A program made the position numbers and the translations under genes. The notes below the pieces were generated by a model. It searched no databases. It had not been told where the DNA came from and saw only the letters and a program-made list of their open reading frames with translations. Positions 33,156 through 43,996 of a stretch of DNA of 64,000 nt are shown piece by piece (position 1 is the stretch's first letter; each line of letters starts with the position of its first letter). The stretch is from Rhizophlyctis rosea (Eukaryota; Chytridiomycota; Chytridiomycetes; Rhizophlyctidales; Rhizophlyctidaceae), in assembly GCA_027596075.1 (NCBI GenBank), contig JADGJC010000006.1:186001-250000 (forward strand). The letters are read 5' to 3'.

Positions 33156-35275
33156 TCAGAAATCACCCTCATCTTCATCATCAAGGTCCCCTTCAATGAT
33201 CTCCTTCGCCAACTTGCGCTCCTCCTCACGCAACTCATTGACGGACGCCAAATCCTTGCGATGTGCGTTGAGAGGGAACCGCAAAGCCTGAACAAAACAT
33301 CCGTTAGGCTGCAATGCCGAAGGACACCAAAGAACACTCCACAAATATTACCTTGACGGACTCATTGTGCAAGTCGAGACAGAAGCTGATACGGTTGTGG
33401 AAAGCGTTTTGTGGCTCATTGGTGGAGTAGATGTCCGCGTTTTCCTATTCCATATTGTTAAGGCCATTCCCTACTGCTGTCAAAATGTTGGACGCAAGAG
33501 CCACTCACTTTACTCTTCATGAATCCTTTCTCGTGGTCGATTGTGGCATCAATGACGCCATCACGAATGGCCTACAATCGATGCAGTTAATCTCATGCCC
33601 TTCCACAAGCCTTTGACCTTCTATCGGCAAAGCCCACCTTCGCAACAATGTACTCCGCATCCTCCTCGCTATCCAGTTGCAACTTCAAGCAGATATCCTT
33701 CAACGATATCCGCGAGTATGACAAGCTAATCATGCGGACACCGGTTTTGATGACGTTATGCCGTAATCTGCGCAATGTGTCAGTCAAAATTATGATCCTC
33801 CGAAAGCGAGGGCGAGAGTTCGCGATTTTACCGGAGGATGAGAGTGTAGGTCTTGTCGGCCTTGAATACAGCACCATGACTCGCCAATGTCTCTTGGAAC
33901 TTAGCAAGATCGCCCACTCGAACAGCTGCACGATACTTGTTAGACAAACATCCCATTTTACATTGAAAGCGCCGTCGGAGCGCACCTTGTGTAATTTGAA
34001 GGTATGGAATGAGCGACTTGCGGAGTGTCGGATTACGGAACACCGACCGCTCAGGGAATTCTCCGGTCAGGAGTTGGACAATGATGGCGAGTTTGTTCAC
34101 CTGTCATATCCAATTAGCCCAACATTCAGCACTTGCCAATACCACAATTCTTACCGCCTGTTGGAATCCAGCCGCGGATGTGCTTTGAGGAGCTTTACGG
34201 ATTGCTTGCGTCAGATGGCGATGGGAAACAGTGTAATCCAACTGGATTGCGCGAATCCTTCCAAGGTAGTACATGTACCGGGCAACCTGATTGTTGCCCG
34301 CCGATTCAGGGAATGTCGTTTTCGAAATGAGTTTGTCGGCTTGGTCGTAAAGATTGTATTGCAAGTAGTTTCGGAGCAAAAGGTTCAAGAGGGTGGCTTG
34401 GGTATCATCATCGTGTCGCAGGGTAGCTGTTCGTTGCGCTGCCAGTAGCAGGCTGTAAAATGACGTTTAGCGGATCGATTGGCAGATGAAAAGTTCGCAC
34501 CATATCAACATACGGTCTAGCTTCAGCGAGACGCCCATTCAATTCGTAAAATCGAGCAAAGTAGAAGTAGATCCTTCCAGCCAATTGATCAAGTGTTCGG
34601 CGATTCGACGTTTGGATACGCGAAACCAACTCGGTAACGAGCTTCAACCCCTTCTCATACTCCTTTTGATCGTGAACGAGCAGGAGGACCAAAAAACTCA
34701 GGTAGATTTCTACTTCGGGGAGGAACTCCTTGTCTGATTTGGATGGTTGGGCCGTATCGATGTCCATACTGGATGATGACTGTGTAGAATGACCTTCAGC
34801 AACGGTTCCACAACTTCGTGCGCATTGTTTTGTACCTTTCCAATATAGCTGAGCAGAGTACTCTTGGACGAATGGTCTATAAAAATACTTTTAGCCTGGG
34901 CTTAGAGGGATAAGGGATTAACAAACCACAACTACTACCCTTGGGGAAGTGAGCTTCGATTGCTTGCGCCAAAATATCTGCGTTCAGTTTGCGACGAATG
35001 GATGCCGTTGCACGTAGCGCACGAGTAGTGTATCGAGCCTCAAGAGCCGCCACTCCCTTCTCAATGAGCCCAATATTTTGTTTGATATCTGTAGAAACCG
35101 TTGGCAAGCATTCCTATCGGCACCCACTCATCGCAACTTCAGTACCTGCTAGTAGCAGTGCTGCACTCTCTGCAGCCTTCTCTTCTTCCGTCTTTTCAGG
35201 TTCAGCTTGCACCATCTCCACGTCTTTACCGCCCTTCACCTCCTTGCTGTCCTTTTTGCTACGCGTGTCCACCAT
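33156..35275 (-). CDS. RPN3: 26S proteasome regulatory subunit RPN3/PSMD3
   Basis: Non-ATPase lid subunit of the 26S proteasome. The ATG at 35273-35275 gives [20 protein letters not shown], an acidic/basic leader as in PSMD3. Exons then supply [80 protein letters not shown] and [20 protein letters not shown]. The PCI domain follows: [60 protein letters not shown]. The end is [20 protein letters not shown] with a DDEDEGDF tail. Around eight exons. Length and domain order are normal. Confidence 0.94.
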
Positions 35276-36560
35276 GTCTGGTTTTTGCCCTTGAAAACGC
35301 GACCCAAGGTAAGATATCATCAACAGAGTAGTAACCAGCCCACTAGAACCAACCTTTTGAAGTAACCAAATGAACCAAGTAAGGCTATTATGCAAAGGAT
35401 TGCCGGATCTCAAATTGCTAAAATGCAATGGTTGGAAAGGGGGACGATGACCCTGGCTTTTGGGCTCGCCCAACCACGGAAGTCGGATTCAAGCACGTGA
35501 ACTGGCTGGTTCGGATCCATTCAGGATAATTCATCATGCGTCACGATGGCTCACGCAAGATTCTGGCACTCTGATCAGATTTGTGGATGATGGGCCTCGG
35601 CTTTCCAGTTCCCACTCAGGTTCCCGCTGTTGAATTGGGAAGATGTCAGCCACAGTCCACATCGGAGCCACCATTTCATTCTGCAAAATGGGAATGCCCT
35701 TCCTTGTTGCCTCCACCACATCCCATCCATCTCCGAGCTATGGAGCTATGATGAGCCTGTCAACAGTCAAATCAGAGTGGAGGCTCTTCCAAGACACGCC
35801 CTTGGTGCAACCAAACCTTCCCGATCTTGTCGTGAAGGATGCATTGGTGCATGTCAGTTCGCCCTTTTTGTTGGTGCGCATATGCAGGAGATCTGCACAC
35901 GTTTGAAAGTTGTGGCAGTGGACTCGGGGAACTGTCGGCCGGGGGAATGGGCCAAAAGTTCAAAACCTGGTTCAAAACAGCCAAACATCCAGATGAGGTG
36001 GCGAAGAGGAGGTGGTGCATGGTGCCTGACTTGACGGGGGGATGCATAGACTATCGAACACAAGGAAGGAGGGTCGAATTTTCAAAATATTTCGTCAACG
36101 TCAGTGAGACTTCTCTTCCTTCCCTTAATCTTCTACCGCCAGCTACTCCATCAATGGGTACATGACCCTCATCTTCTGCGAGTCAACCATAGCATAGTTT
36201 TCCCGTTATTTGCTGACAAACGCGTCATTGTCATCTTCCGGCAGGGTTCAGCAACTTGCACCCTCTGTCGGTCCCTGCCCGACTGGCGATGCCCATTCGT
36301 TTGCTGGCAAAAGCGACCTGTGGAGCAACAGGGAACAGCGAAGTTCTGCGGAAGGCGCCATATATCACGTAAAGGGCGGCCGTTCAGACCGGCCGGGCTC
36401 GTTGTGGGGAAGGTGGGGGAGGTAAAAGCTAAGAGGGACTGGAGCACAACAGGGCAGATTTGTTTGTTTACCTGGTACGCGTAAACAAATGCAGTTGCCA
36501 TTTTGTTTACGTTCACCCTCAATGACATTTCACGTGGGTTTTAGATTATCATAACGCGGA
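35276..36560. promoter_or_regulatory. Divergent intergenic region with a forkhead-site cluster near the coiled-coil gene
   Basis: 1.29 kb between the RPN3 and coiled-coil starts. Short open frames at 35530-36165 lack domains and consistent splicing, so no gene is called. The proximal 100 bp before 36561 contain three exact copies of a forkhead-type 9-mer (36463-36471, 36481-36489, 36502-36510) and one CACGTG E-box (36531-36536). Confidence 0.55.
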
Positions 36561-39500
36561 ATGCCGTCCTTTTCTCGTCTCATTCGCAAGAAGTCTGCTT
36601 CTGCACCGCAACTAAAACTGCCCGATGAGAAATCTCAGTCAGGAAGAAAAGACCAGAACTCCTCCAAACATCCCAAACAACCGTCTACAACCCATGCCCG
36701 TCCCGAAGTCCAACCACCCGTCAACAGCAAGGGGAGAGCAAAATCGGTATCGGCTGCAAGCCCCGGCGTCAACATTTATCATTTACCTTCTTCGGCCGCC
36801 ATACATACTGTAGCGAGTGATGGAGCCACTTCTTTAAAAGAATCAAAACGGGGGGGTTCCAAAAGGGCCAGCGCGCCCGCAGCTGCGGTGCGATGCCCGC
36901 CCGTATCCACATTTCCGATTTCAATCCTGAAACGACCAGTATCATCTCCGCCAGCATCAACACGCACATCTTACGCCCAACGATCGCAAAGCCCCCGTCC
37001 GGTTCATAAAAGCCCGAGTGTACATTTCAGGGATCGGAAAACTGCATCCTCTTCAGCTCCAACTCCTTTTGGGGAGTCAGAAGTGAAGGTCATTCGGCCG
37101 CAATACATAGTGGGCAGCACTAAACAGCCTACAAAACACGAGAGCAACATTCTGAATGAACTCCGCTCATGGGCTGGAACGGCTGACGGCGGCAACGTCC
37201 CTCCACCGCGATCATCATCCATGGAATCCTCCCACCATCAACCGCCATCGTCACATCTTCATCACTACGCGTCCCCACATATGACCCATCAACCGATACC
37301 CCCCAATGGCACTCCTCGTCGATTGCCGAATTATACCATTCCTTTAAACGATTCATATCCCCATCAGCACATGAATTCCCATAGGCGGCCGTCAGAACAC
37401 GATACCAATCGCTCCCACCATGCGCACCCTCACTCGGCAGACCCCACGCGTCCACATGCTTCCCCACACCTCGACCGAGATTCCTCAGCAATTTCACCTG
37501 GAAATCATATACCCCGATGGACCGGTCATTCGTCCACAACCCTTCCTTCACAATCCTATTCCTTTCCCGCCCGCCAAGATCAACCTCCAGTCCCACATTC
37601 AGGAGTCAACCCCTCCAACTTTACATCCCAGGATCGCATGCGTGGAGTCAGCCAGCTTAGGACAGCCTTCGAAGCCAAAATGGCTCATGAGTCTCGCATA
37701 GCTGGAAGACAATCCCAAAGTCCTACACCTTCTCTGATAGACCAGAGAAGAGGCTCTGCGGCAACATTGATAGACCAAAGGAGGGGATCTGCGGCGAGCA
37801 GTGGGAGAGGTGCCATGAGCGATCAGCGCAAAAACTCTGAGGCGTCCGCCACCATAGCGAAGCTATCCGCACGTACAGCGGCCGCTGATGCCAGAATCCG
37901 TAGTTTAAAAGAAGAGATTGAAGCGCTTAGACGGGAACTAGATTGGCGGAAACGGTCCGACGAGACGAGTAAGATTTCTGCAAAGGGCGATCAGCAACGT
38001 GTAGCGGACTTGGACCTACTCTTATCCTATCTGAACGACATGGTCCACGTCACGTCGGATATCTCTTCTTGCTGTCAGGGCACGTCAAACATATCTCATG
38101 TCCTGTGGGAAGACGAACTCATCCCCCCACATTCGTCCGCATCGGAAACGAAACCGCAAATCCACCTCTTCGTAGCTCACTTGACGCATCTCCTTCGTAT
38201 TGTTCGGTATCTGGCGCAACGAGCCGTGCAGCTGGAATCTCTTGTGCGCGGACGTACGAGAGGCAATACCATCACCAGGGGACAGGTGCTTGCACGAGTG
38301 GGTCAGGAAGTGAAGGATATTGAGGCAATGATTTTGGGGGCGGCGGAGGAAAGGAGGAGGTGGGAGGATGTTGGTGGGAAGGTACATGATGGTGGTGATT
38401 ACACATGGGAGGAGGAGGAGTCTACAAATTTGCCGAAAGGGCACTTCCCGTACTATGATGTTGAGAGGGAGGAGGGAGACGATGATGGGGTTAGTGACGT
38501 AGATAGTGATAAGACAGAGTTGATGGACGATGATATGGGTCCTTTTGCAACGCCCGTGACGCCGGTATCTGCTGGGAGCCGGGCATCGATGCGACTGAGT
38601 AGAGTGGTGACCAGTCCGGATGGGGATGGGACGGTTTCAAAGCGTGGTCGGTCAACGGATGGAAGTGAAAGGGAGGACGTGAGTCCAACAACAGATGCCA
38701 AATCGATCAGCAATGTCTCGGATATGGGAATTCAGACCGAGAACGACCCTCACACCACCGACGCAAGTGACGCGACCCTGACGAACCAACTCGCGTTGGC
38801 GAACCTCCTAATCCACACCAAAGAAGATATCATCACTGAACTGGAAACGCAGCTTGAGTCGTCGCAGGTGGAGCTGGATAGACTCAACCAATATAATTGG
38901 GAACTCAAACTCCAGAACGAGCATCTGAAGGCGATGGGAGAAGCGAAGGAGAAGGTTGTTGAGGAGCTTTTGAAGAGGTTGGGGGAGTTGGAGGATGCTA
39001 GGTCCGCGGCGGGGATGGTTAAGACTGTGATGACTTTGATTGAGGCGACGGATGTTAAGGAGGCGAAGGAGGGTGACGGGGAGGCGACCACGATGGTGGT
39101 GCCAAATTTGGCGGGGATGTTGGGGTTGAGGAGTGTTAGGAGTGCGGATAGGATCTTGTTAGCTCCAGCGGCACCGCCTCCTTGTGTGCCGCTGCCGACT
39201 GTGCCGTGTGAAGCGGTCGTTGCGAATTGTTTGGATAACGGTCCTACGGAGCCATTGCCGGAGTTGCCGATCGTGGTGGGTGGTGATGACGGACCCCGGT
39301 GCGATGCCAATGCTGCCGCCAATCGATCGACCGCGAAAGGAACCTTGCGAAGTACTGATCGCAACACATCGACTGCGTCCCTTCGCAACACGGAACAAGC
39401 CAAAATGGGACCATCTCCATCCTTTATCCGAGCATCTCCTACCCCATCGCCATCATTGCCTCGAACCACCCCTGCCACGCGACCCCGCTCAACGGTTCGA

Positions 39501-39923
39501 AGTCGACCAGCTACACCAGTCGCACGTCCACTTAAGGCACCACCCACATCTCCGCCCTTATCCCCACGTCCGAATCCCACGCCACGCACCATGACATCGG
39601 CCGCTGGACGCGCACGTGCGACATCGGCCGCACCCAATCCAACGAAGGTCAATCGGTCGAGAAGGGCGGCAGGGGCGGATGCTGTTGCGACGTTCCCGGG
39701 GAGGGGAACGGATAATGCTGGAACGTTCCCGAGGCCTGGGACGGTTACGAATAGGTCTAAAGTTGGTGGGTTTGGCGCTGGGAAGGGGGTTGGTGGGGTG
39801 GTGGGGACTACGTCGACTGCGGGTGCGTCAGTGCGGTCCGGTATCCCGACTGTTGCACGATCGGCGAGGATGCTCACTCCTCCGGCTTCACCTTTGATGA
39901 ATGGGGGCTATGGCAAACGGTGA
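36561..39923 (+). CDS. Large unknown protein with two coiled coils and long disordered regions, 1,120 residues
   Basis: Single exon from the ATG at 36561, with no intron in 3.4 kb, unusual for this window. The N-terminus is basic (MPSFSRLIRKKSASAPQLKL). Residues 1-425 are Ser/Pro/His-rich and probably disordered, with a repeated LIDQRRGSAA motif at about 390-420. A coiled coil at about 430-475 (DARIRSLKEEIEALRRELDW) precedes a helical folded-looking block (LDLLLSYLNDMVHVTSDISS...THLLRIVRYLAQRAVQLESL). A second, longer coiled coil spans about 740-815 (ELETQLESSQVELDRLNQYN). The C-terminal 250 residues are Pro/Ser/Arg-rich and basic. The layout suggests a scaffold or cytoskeleton-associated protein. 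I do not recognise the family. Confidence 0.8.
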   Translation: MPSFSRLIRKKSASAPQLKLPDEKSQSGRKDQNSSKHPKQPSTTHARPEVQPPVNSKGRAKSVSAASPGVNIYHLPSSAAIHTVASDGATSLKESKRGGSKRASAPAAAVRCPPVSTFPISILKRPVSSPPASTRTSYAQRSQSPRPVHKSPSVHFRDRKTASSSAPTPFGESEVKVIRPQYIVGSTKQPTKHESNILNELRSWAGTADGGNVPPPRSSSMESSHHQPPSSHLHHYASPHMTHQPIPPNGTPRRLPNYTIPLNDSYPHQHMNSHRRPSEHDTNRSHHAHPHSADPTRPHASPHLDRDSSAISPGNHIPRWTGHSSTTLPSQSYSFPARQDQPPVPHSGVNPSNFTSQDRMRGVSQLRTAFEAKMAHESRIAGRQSQSPTPSLIDQRRGSAATLIDQRRGSAASSGRGAMSDQRKNSEASATIAKLSARTAAADARIRSLKEEIEALRRELDWRKRSDETSKISAKGDQQRVADLDLLLSYLNDMVHVTSDISSCCQGTSNISHVLWEDELIPPHSSASETKPQIHLFVAHLTHLLRIVRYLAQRAVQLESLVRGRTRGNTITRGQVLARVGQEVKDIEAMILGAAEERRRWEDVGGKVHDGGDYTWEEEESTNLPKGHFPYYDVEREEGDDDGVSDVDSDKTELMDDDMGPFATPVTPVSAGSRASMRLSRVVTSPDGDGTVSKRGRSTDGSEREDVSPTTDAKSISNVSDMGIQTENDPHTTDASDATLTNQLALANLLIHTKEDIITELETQLESSQVELDRLNQYNWELKLQNEHLKAMGEAKEKVVEELLKRLGELEDARSAAGMVKTVMTLIEATDVKEAKEGDGEATTMVVPNLAGMLGLRSVRSADRILLAPAAPPPCVPLPTVPCEAVVANCLDNGPTEPLPELPIVVGGDDGPRCDANAAANRSTAKGTLRSTDRNTSTASLRNTEQAKMGPSPSFIRASPTPSPSLPRTTPATRPRSTVRSRPATPVARPLKAPPTSPPLSPRPNPTPRTMTSAAGRARATSAAPNPTKVNRSRRAAGADAVATFPGRGTDNAGTFPRPGTVTNRSKVGGFGAGKGVGGVVGTTSTAGASVRSGIPTVARSARMLTPPASPLMNGGYGKR

Positions 39924-40565
39924 TAGGGTGGTATAGCGTTGTTTCGGAGGACGATGGGTGCATGATGATAATGATGAAGGGACTGTACGGGAATTTGTTT
40001 CCCTGAGAGAAAGCATTTGATGATTTTGTCCCATGTTGGTTGGTAGGAGTAAACAGTACCGCATTGGAGTTTTTTTGTATGTGATTTTATTGTGCGAAAA
40101 CCCAAGTTAATGTGTATAGTAAAAGGGGGGCACAGGCCTTATTGCAATTTGAGTGAATAAAAGCGTTATGTACTTTATGGGGGGTGTCATTTGTTTGGTC
40201 CTGTTCAATAACGTGTAGACTCTGCAGAGGGAGGGTTGTCCTCCACACAAGCCGGAAGTTCGACCGGCGGGGGAAGAAGGGACTACAGGGTTAAGTCTGA
40301 CCAACAGCCGAGCCGAAAGGAAGGTGCAAACAAGGGGACTACATTGTTTGGTCGCTTTCCACCGCAGAATTGTAATAAACATTGGCTTGCAATTCGGCCT
40401 CACAGGATGCATAAGAAAGAGGAAATGATGTGTTGAAGGAGTGGAGGTGGCAAAAAGAGTGATCTGGATGAAAATCCGCAGTCAATGTGGCACAGCAAGG
40501 CCAATGGCCCCAACCCTGGTCATGAATCTCATCTTTCTCTTTCTTGCCCTCTTTGCAAACCACCA
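39924..40565. other. Intergenic region
   Basis: 642 bp between the coiled-coil gene's stop and the DNPH1-like start. No gene supported. An in-frame ATG at 40485 could extend the DNPH1-like protein by 27 residues. Confidence 0.5.
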
Positions 40566-41318
40566 ATGTCAGAACTAGCAATGAGTAAACGAGCAGACGT
40601 AACCTCCGTGGTCACTGACCAGCCTGGAACCGATGGCCAACACAACTTCTACTTCTGTGGTTCTATACGCGGAGGTCAACAGGATGTCGGCATTTACCTT
40701 GAAATTATTAAGTATGTGCTAGACCAACCGCTCATTCTGGACACTTCTGACCCATAGGACGCTTCAGATTCCAAGTACTAAAACTTATGCATTGATCTTG
40801 TAGCCATTTGAAGAGCCACGGGAAAGTGCTGACAGAACACGTAGGAGATGCATTATGGACGAAAACGCTCATGAAGGTATGCTATGTCACATTATCTCGC
40901 GAGTCAGCCCACTCAAATGAGTAAAAACCGCACGGAGAGCAATCAAGGGGAACGGACTTCAAATGAGGCTCTATTGTCATGTTAATCAAAAACTGATGGT
41001 GGCAACCCCATTTCTGCACAGGACCTCACGGATGAAAAGATATGGGACATTGACATGGCCTGGCTAAAATCTTCCCAAGCTGTAGTTGCCGAGTGCACGG
41101 TCACTTCAATGGGAGTAGGCTACGAGATCGGCATTGCTGAGTCGTTGGGGAAACCGATTCTATGCCTGTATCGGAAAGACAAGGACGTTTCGAAACTGTC
41201 GGCGATGATTACGGGAAATCCTAGAGTGACGGTCAAATACTATGAGACGGTGCAGGACGCATGCAAAATTGTGGATGAATTTTTGAAAGGGTTAGGGCTG
41301 GGGAGGATGATAGGATGA
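40566..41318 (+). CDS. 2'-deoxynucleoside 5'-phosphate N-hydrolase (DNPH1/RCL)
   Basis: Cleaves the N-glycosidic bond of deoxynucleoside monophosphates (nucleotide sanitation). Three exons (40566-40711, 40804-40876, 41022-41318) total 516 nt, 171 residues, close to the animal enzyme. Motifs: NFYFCGSIRGGQQDVGIYLE (substrate-binding strand and loop), GKVLTEHVGDALW, then DIDMAWLKSSQAVVAECTVT, SMGVGYEIGIAESLGKPILC with the catalytic Glu region, and a Lys-rich end. An in-frame ATG at 40485 would add a 27-residue extension; the chosen start fits family length better. Confidence 0.9.
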
Positions 41319-41820
41319 AGAGCATGAAGGCCGAATGATGTAGAGTAGATGTATACACAACACATAAGATTTGCACATTTCCATGTCGCGTCAGGCTTGT
41401 ACACGGCTCGTCTGATCTGTCGAAAGGATATAAAACTTTGGGACATTCAGAGCGCTATGTGTATCAAGTGTCAAATCAGATTTGTGTGCTAGACTGAGCT
41501 TTCCGTCAATCATCTTGAATAAGCAGCTTTGGCATATCAAGCAGTTAAGCATCATTCGGTCTTTGGTCAAAAACATACCAATGTGGTCAATGTTTAGTCA
41601 ATCAAGTCCAACAGCACTTCGCTTCAAACTTGCCTTCAAAGGTTAACATTCATGCAACAAACAACCCCCCTGGATTCGAACTATTCGAGTGATATGACTG
41701 GTAAGGCCGACGAGAAGAGGGTTGTGATTGATCATGATTGATTGAAGTGGCTGGTTATGCCCAAGTTCCAGCCGTCTTCACCCTTTCTCCTCCTTCGTCT
41801 CCTCCCCGCTCTGAAACGCC
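41319..41820. other. Intergenic region
   Basis: 502 bp between the DNPH1-like and MORN genes. A tRNA-like fragment at 41661-41725 was examined and rejected. Nothing else is seen. Confidence 0.5.
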
Positions 41821-42630
41821 ATGGGAGAAAACAAATCCGACAGCAAGCGTCCCACCAAAAGCGCCGGAAAGCGCCCGGAATCTGCAGGTGAAGCCCACAT
41901 TTGCATTGTGGAAAATGCGCTGGCGCGTACATGGCACTAACCTAAATAACTTCTTCTCGAATTGGCACGAACAGCGCAACCTCAGCAACCCAAAACAGGG
42001 ACATTTATCTTCAAAGATGGATCACGATATGGTAAGTCCACACTATCTCCATCCATCGGCTGAGTTCTGCTTCTTCAAATTCCTAACAACAAAGCCTGAC
42101 TGTGCTAGAGGGAGAGTTCAGAGAATCAGATCCGATAACACCTCCAGGCGAAGACAAAACCATTCCCGGTCCTGTCCTCCGCCACGGCTCAGGGCGGTTT
42201 GTTGATGCTACAAGCCGATGCACATATGTTGGCGGTTGGGAGAATGACAAAATGCATGGACAAGGTGTGTGAGGATATGTTACTTTTGCTCAGCTGAGGT
42301 CCGCACCAAACCGATTTCAATTGTTTGTTAGGGCGAATTGACTACCCATCAGGTGCTTCGTATGAGGTCTGTCGTATTACCGTCTTCCGAGTCATTTTAG
42401 TTTTCAGCGGTCATTGGCTGACTCAACGCTCATGGCTGCAGGGCATGTGGAAAGAGAACAAGTACAGTGGATCCGGAACTTACATATGGTCAAATGGGGC
42501 CCGCTATATTGGTGGATGGGATGATGGGCGGGTGCATGGCCCAGGCAAGTACGTAAGTGCTAATGGACAAGGTTGGATCGGCACGCTGTTCAAAGGGTCT
42601 GGCACTGCCCTAGCTCCAGAGATTATCTGA
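41821..42630 (+). CDS. MORN-repeat protein
   Basis: Short protein made of MORN repeats, which often bind membranes or organise cilium and basal-body structures. The ATG at 41821 (GCCATGG context) gives MGENKSDSKRPTKSAGKRPE. After an intron comes TGTFIFKDGSRY, then EGEFRESDPITPPGED and LRHGSGRFVDATSRCTYVGG. The third exon begins with GRIDYPSGASYE, and the last gives GMWKENKYSGSGTYIWSNGA, RYIGGWDDGRVHGPGKYVSA and a GTALAPEII end. Four or five repeats of the Y-x-G-x-W/F type are visible. Small size resembles ciliary MORN proteins, consistent with a flagellated organism. The exact MORN subfamily is not identified. Confidence 0.85.
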
Positions 42631-42916
42631 TGGCCGATGTATGTAGGGCAAAGCACCTATGTAGTAACCAGGATAGAAAGGCAATGTTAGGATTATGTAG
42701 CAAGCCTTAGATAGGCAGCAATAATACTGTAGCAATATACATCATTGTTTTTGCGTATTTGTATTTACAAGTCTTGCTTGAAGTCAAGTCCCACAGCGAT
42801 ATTCATCTACCTGTATTTCAATAGTACCAATCAAGGATACATATCGCAATGTGCATCCCATCCATTATATACAAAGCCCACCACATGCATCGACATCTCA
42901 TCCGCCATTCATTACC

Positions 42917-43996
42917 TCAATCAAATGCCGGCACTTCCCGCCCCGCCTGCAAGCAGCTGATGATATTCCGAACGTCCTGCCGCTTCTTCGTGATGTACTC
43001 CGGTGTCAACCTGTTCACCAGCCGCCATGAGGACAAATCACCAGGCTTGTCCGTGTAAGTCGTTTCGCCGAGTTCTTTCATCCTACGGGCCAAGAGGTAG
43101 GTGATCGCCATGACATATACTCCGCAGTCATAGCCGTTCACTTGTGATGGGGTATCGACTTCGGAGAAGTGAGAGGCTATTTTCGCATTATCAGGGCTTC
43201 AATCCTGACATCGATTGTCAAAAGAGCACGACATGAGACGATACATGCCATCGTTCGTAGTCGCCAACAAAGGTGCCAGCGTCTTTTTCGTTCTCTTGGC
43301 TGTTGATACGTTGAATGAACCGAATCCTCTCCTTGAAATCGAATCATAGTAGTAGAACGTGCTCGTTGGACGGTAATAGACCATGAGGGACCTGTCCGTT
43401 AAGCTTTAGAACAGTGACAGCCGCAATAGTTCATGAACTCATACCAATGACTGCCCCCATTTCCGACATTCCCTTCCTCATCATTGACCGGAATGAAGAT
43501 TGCTTTCTTGGTTTGCAAATTTGGAGGAAGTGCTGCTGCCAAGTAGCTGGCGTCCTGCACGTGCGCCATGAGGTGGACCATAGCAGGTCGCAAGAAGGCG
43601 ATATTGCTGCCGCTGAAGACGTCTTGTTCGAGGAATCTAATATAAACTTGATGAACGGGGACATGTCGACGGGTCGTTGACAGTTTCGCGCTTGCAAAAC
43701 TCACTCGTAGAAAACTGGCTCCCGCAAAGGTTTGTAAGTAAGCGCTCCAGGGAATGTCAGACAGGTCACTCACACTCGATGATTGTATCGTTTACCCATT
43801 CGCCGTCCGCCAGAAGTGCAAGATCCTGCAAGGTTTTCGTTTAGTATGATACTCCACACTCTTATGGAAGGTGTGGCAAAACTGATGAACTTGCAGTCGA
43901 CCATACCGTTTCGCGGAGAACCACATCTCCATATGACAAAATTATCTCATCAGGCGCTTTCGAGACTTCATTGTCAGTCAGAGCAAAGCGACCCAT
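42917..43996 (-). CDS. SENP8/DEN1-type NEDD8-specific protease (Ulp1 C48 fold)
   Basis: Cysteine protease that processes NEDD8 or removes it from targets. The ATG at 43994-43996 gives MGRFALTDNEVSKAPDEIIL, continuing SYGDVVLRET. Next exons: DLALLADGEWVNDTIIE, then YIRFLEQDVFSGSNIAFLRP, AALPPNLQTKKAIFIPVNDE. The catalytic His is in GGSHW and the Asp in FYYYDSISRRG; the catalytic Cys sits in NGYDCGVYVMAITYLLARRM. The N-terminal ILSY-LR-D-LL--WVND-II pattern is that of SENP8 rather than Ulp1 or Ulp2, and the short N-terminus agrees. The stop is at 42917. Confidence 0.9.

Noticed and set aside
35530..36165. Overlapping short frames between RPN3 and the coiled-coil gene
   Set aside because: No splice pattern joined them into one frame and no motif is visible.
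38750..39877. 375-residue open frame on the minus strand
   Set aside because: Shadow of the coiled-coil gene, which has heptads and a proper start.
41661..41725. tRNA-like fragment: 7-bp end stem ACAACCC/GGGTTGT and a TTCGAATCC box on the minus strand
   Set aside because: The T stem does not pair, no D arm or anticodon stem can be drawn, and the length is only 65 nt. At best a decayed tRNA.
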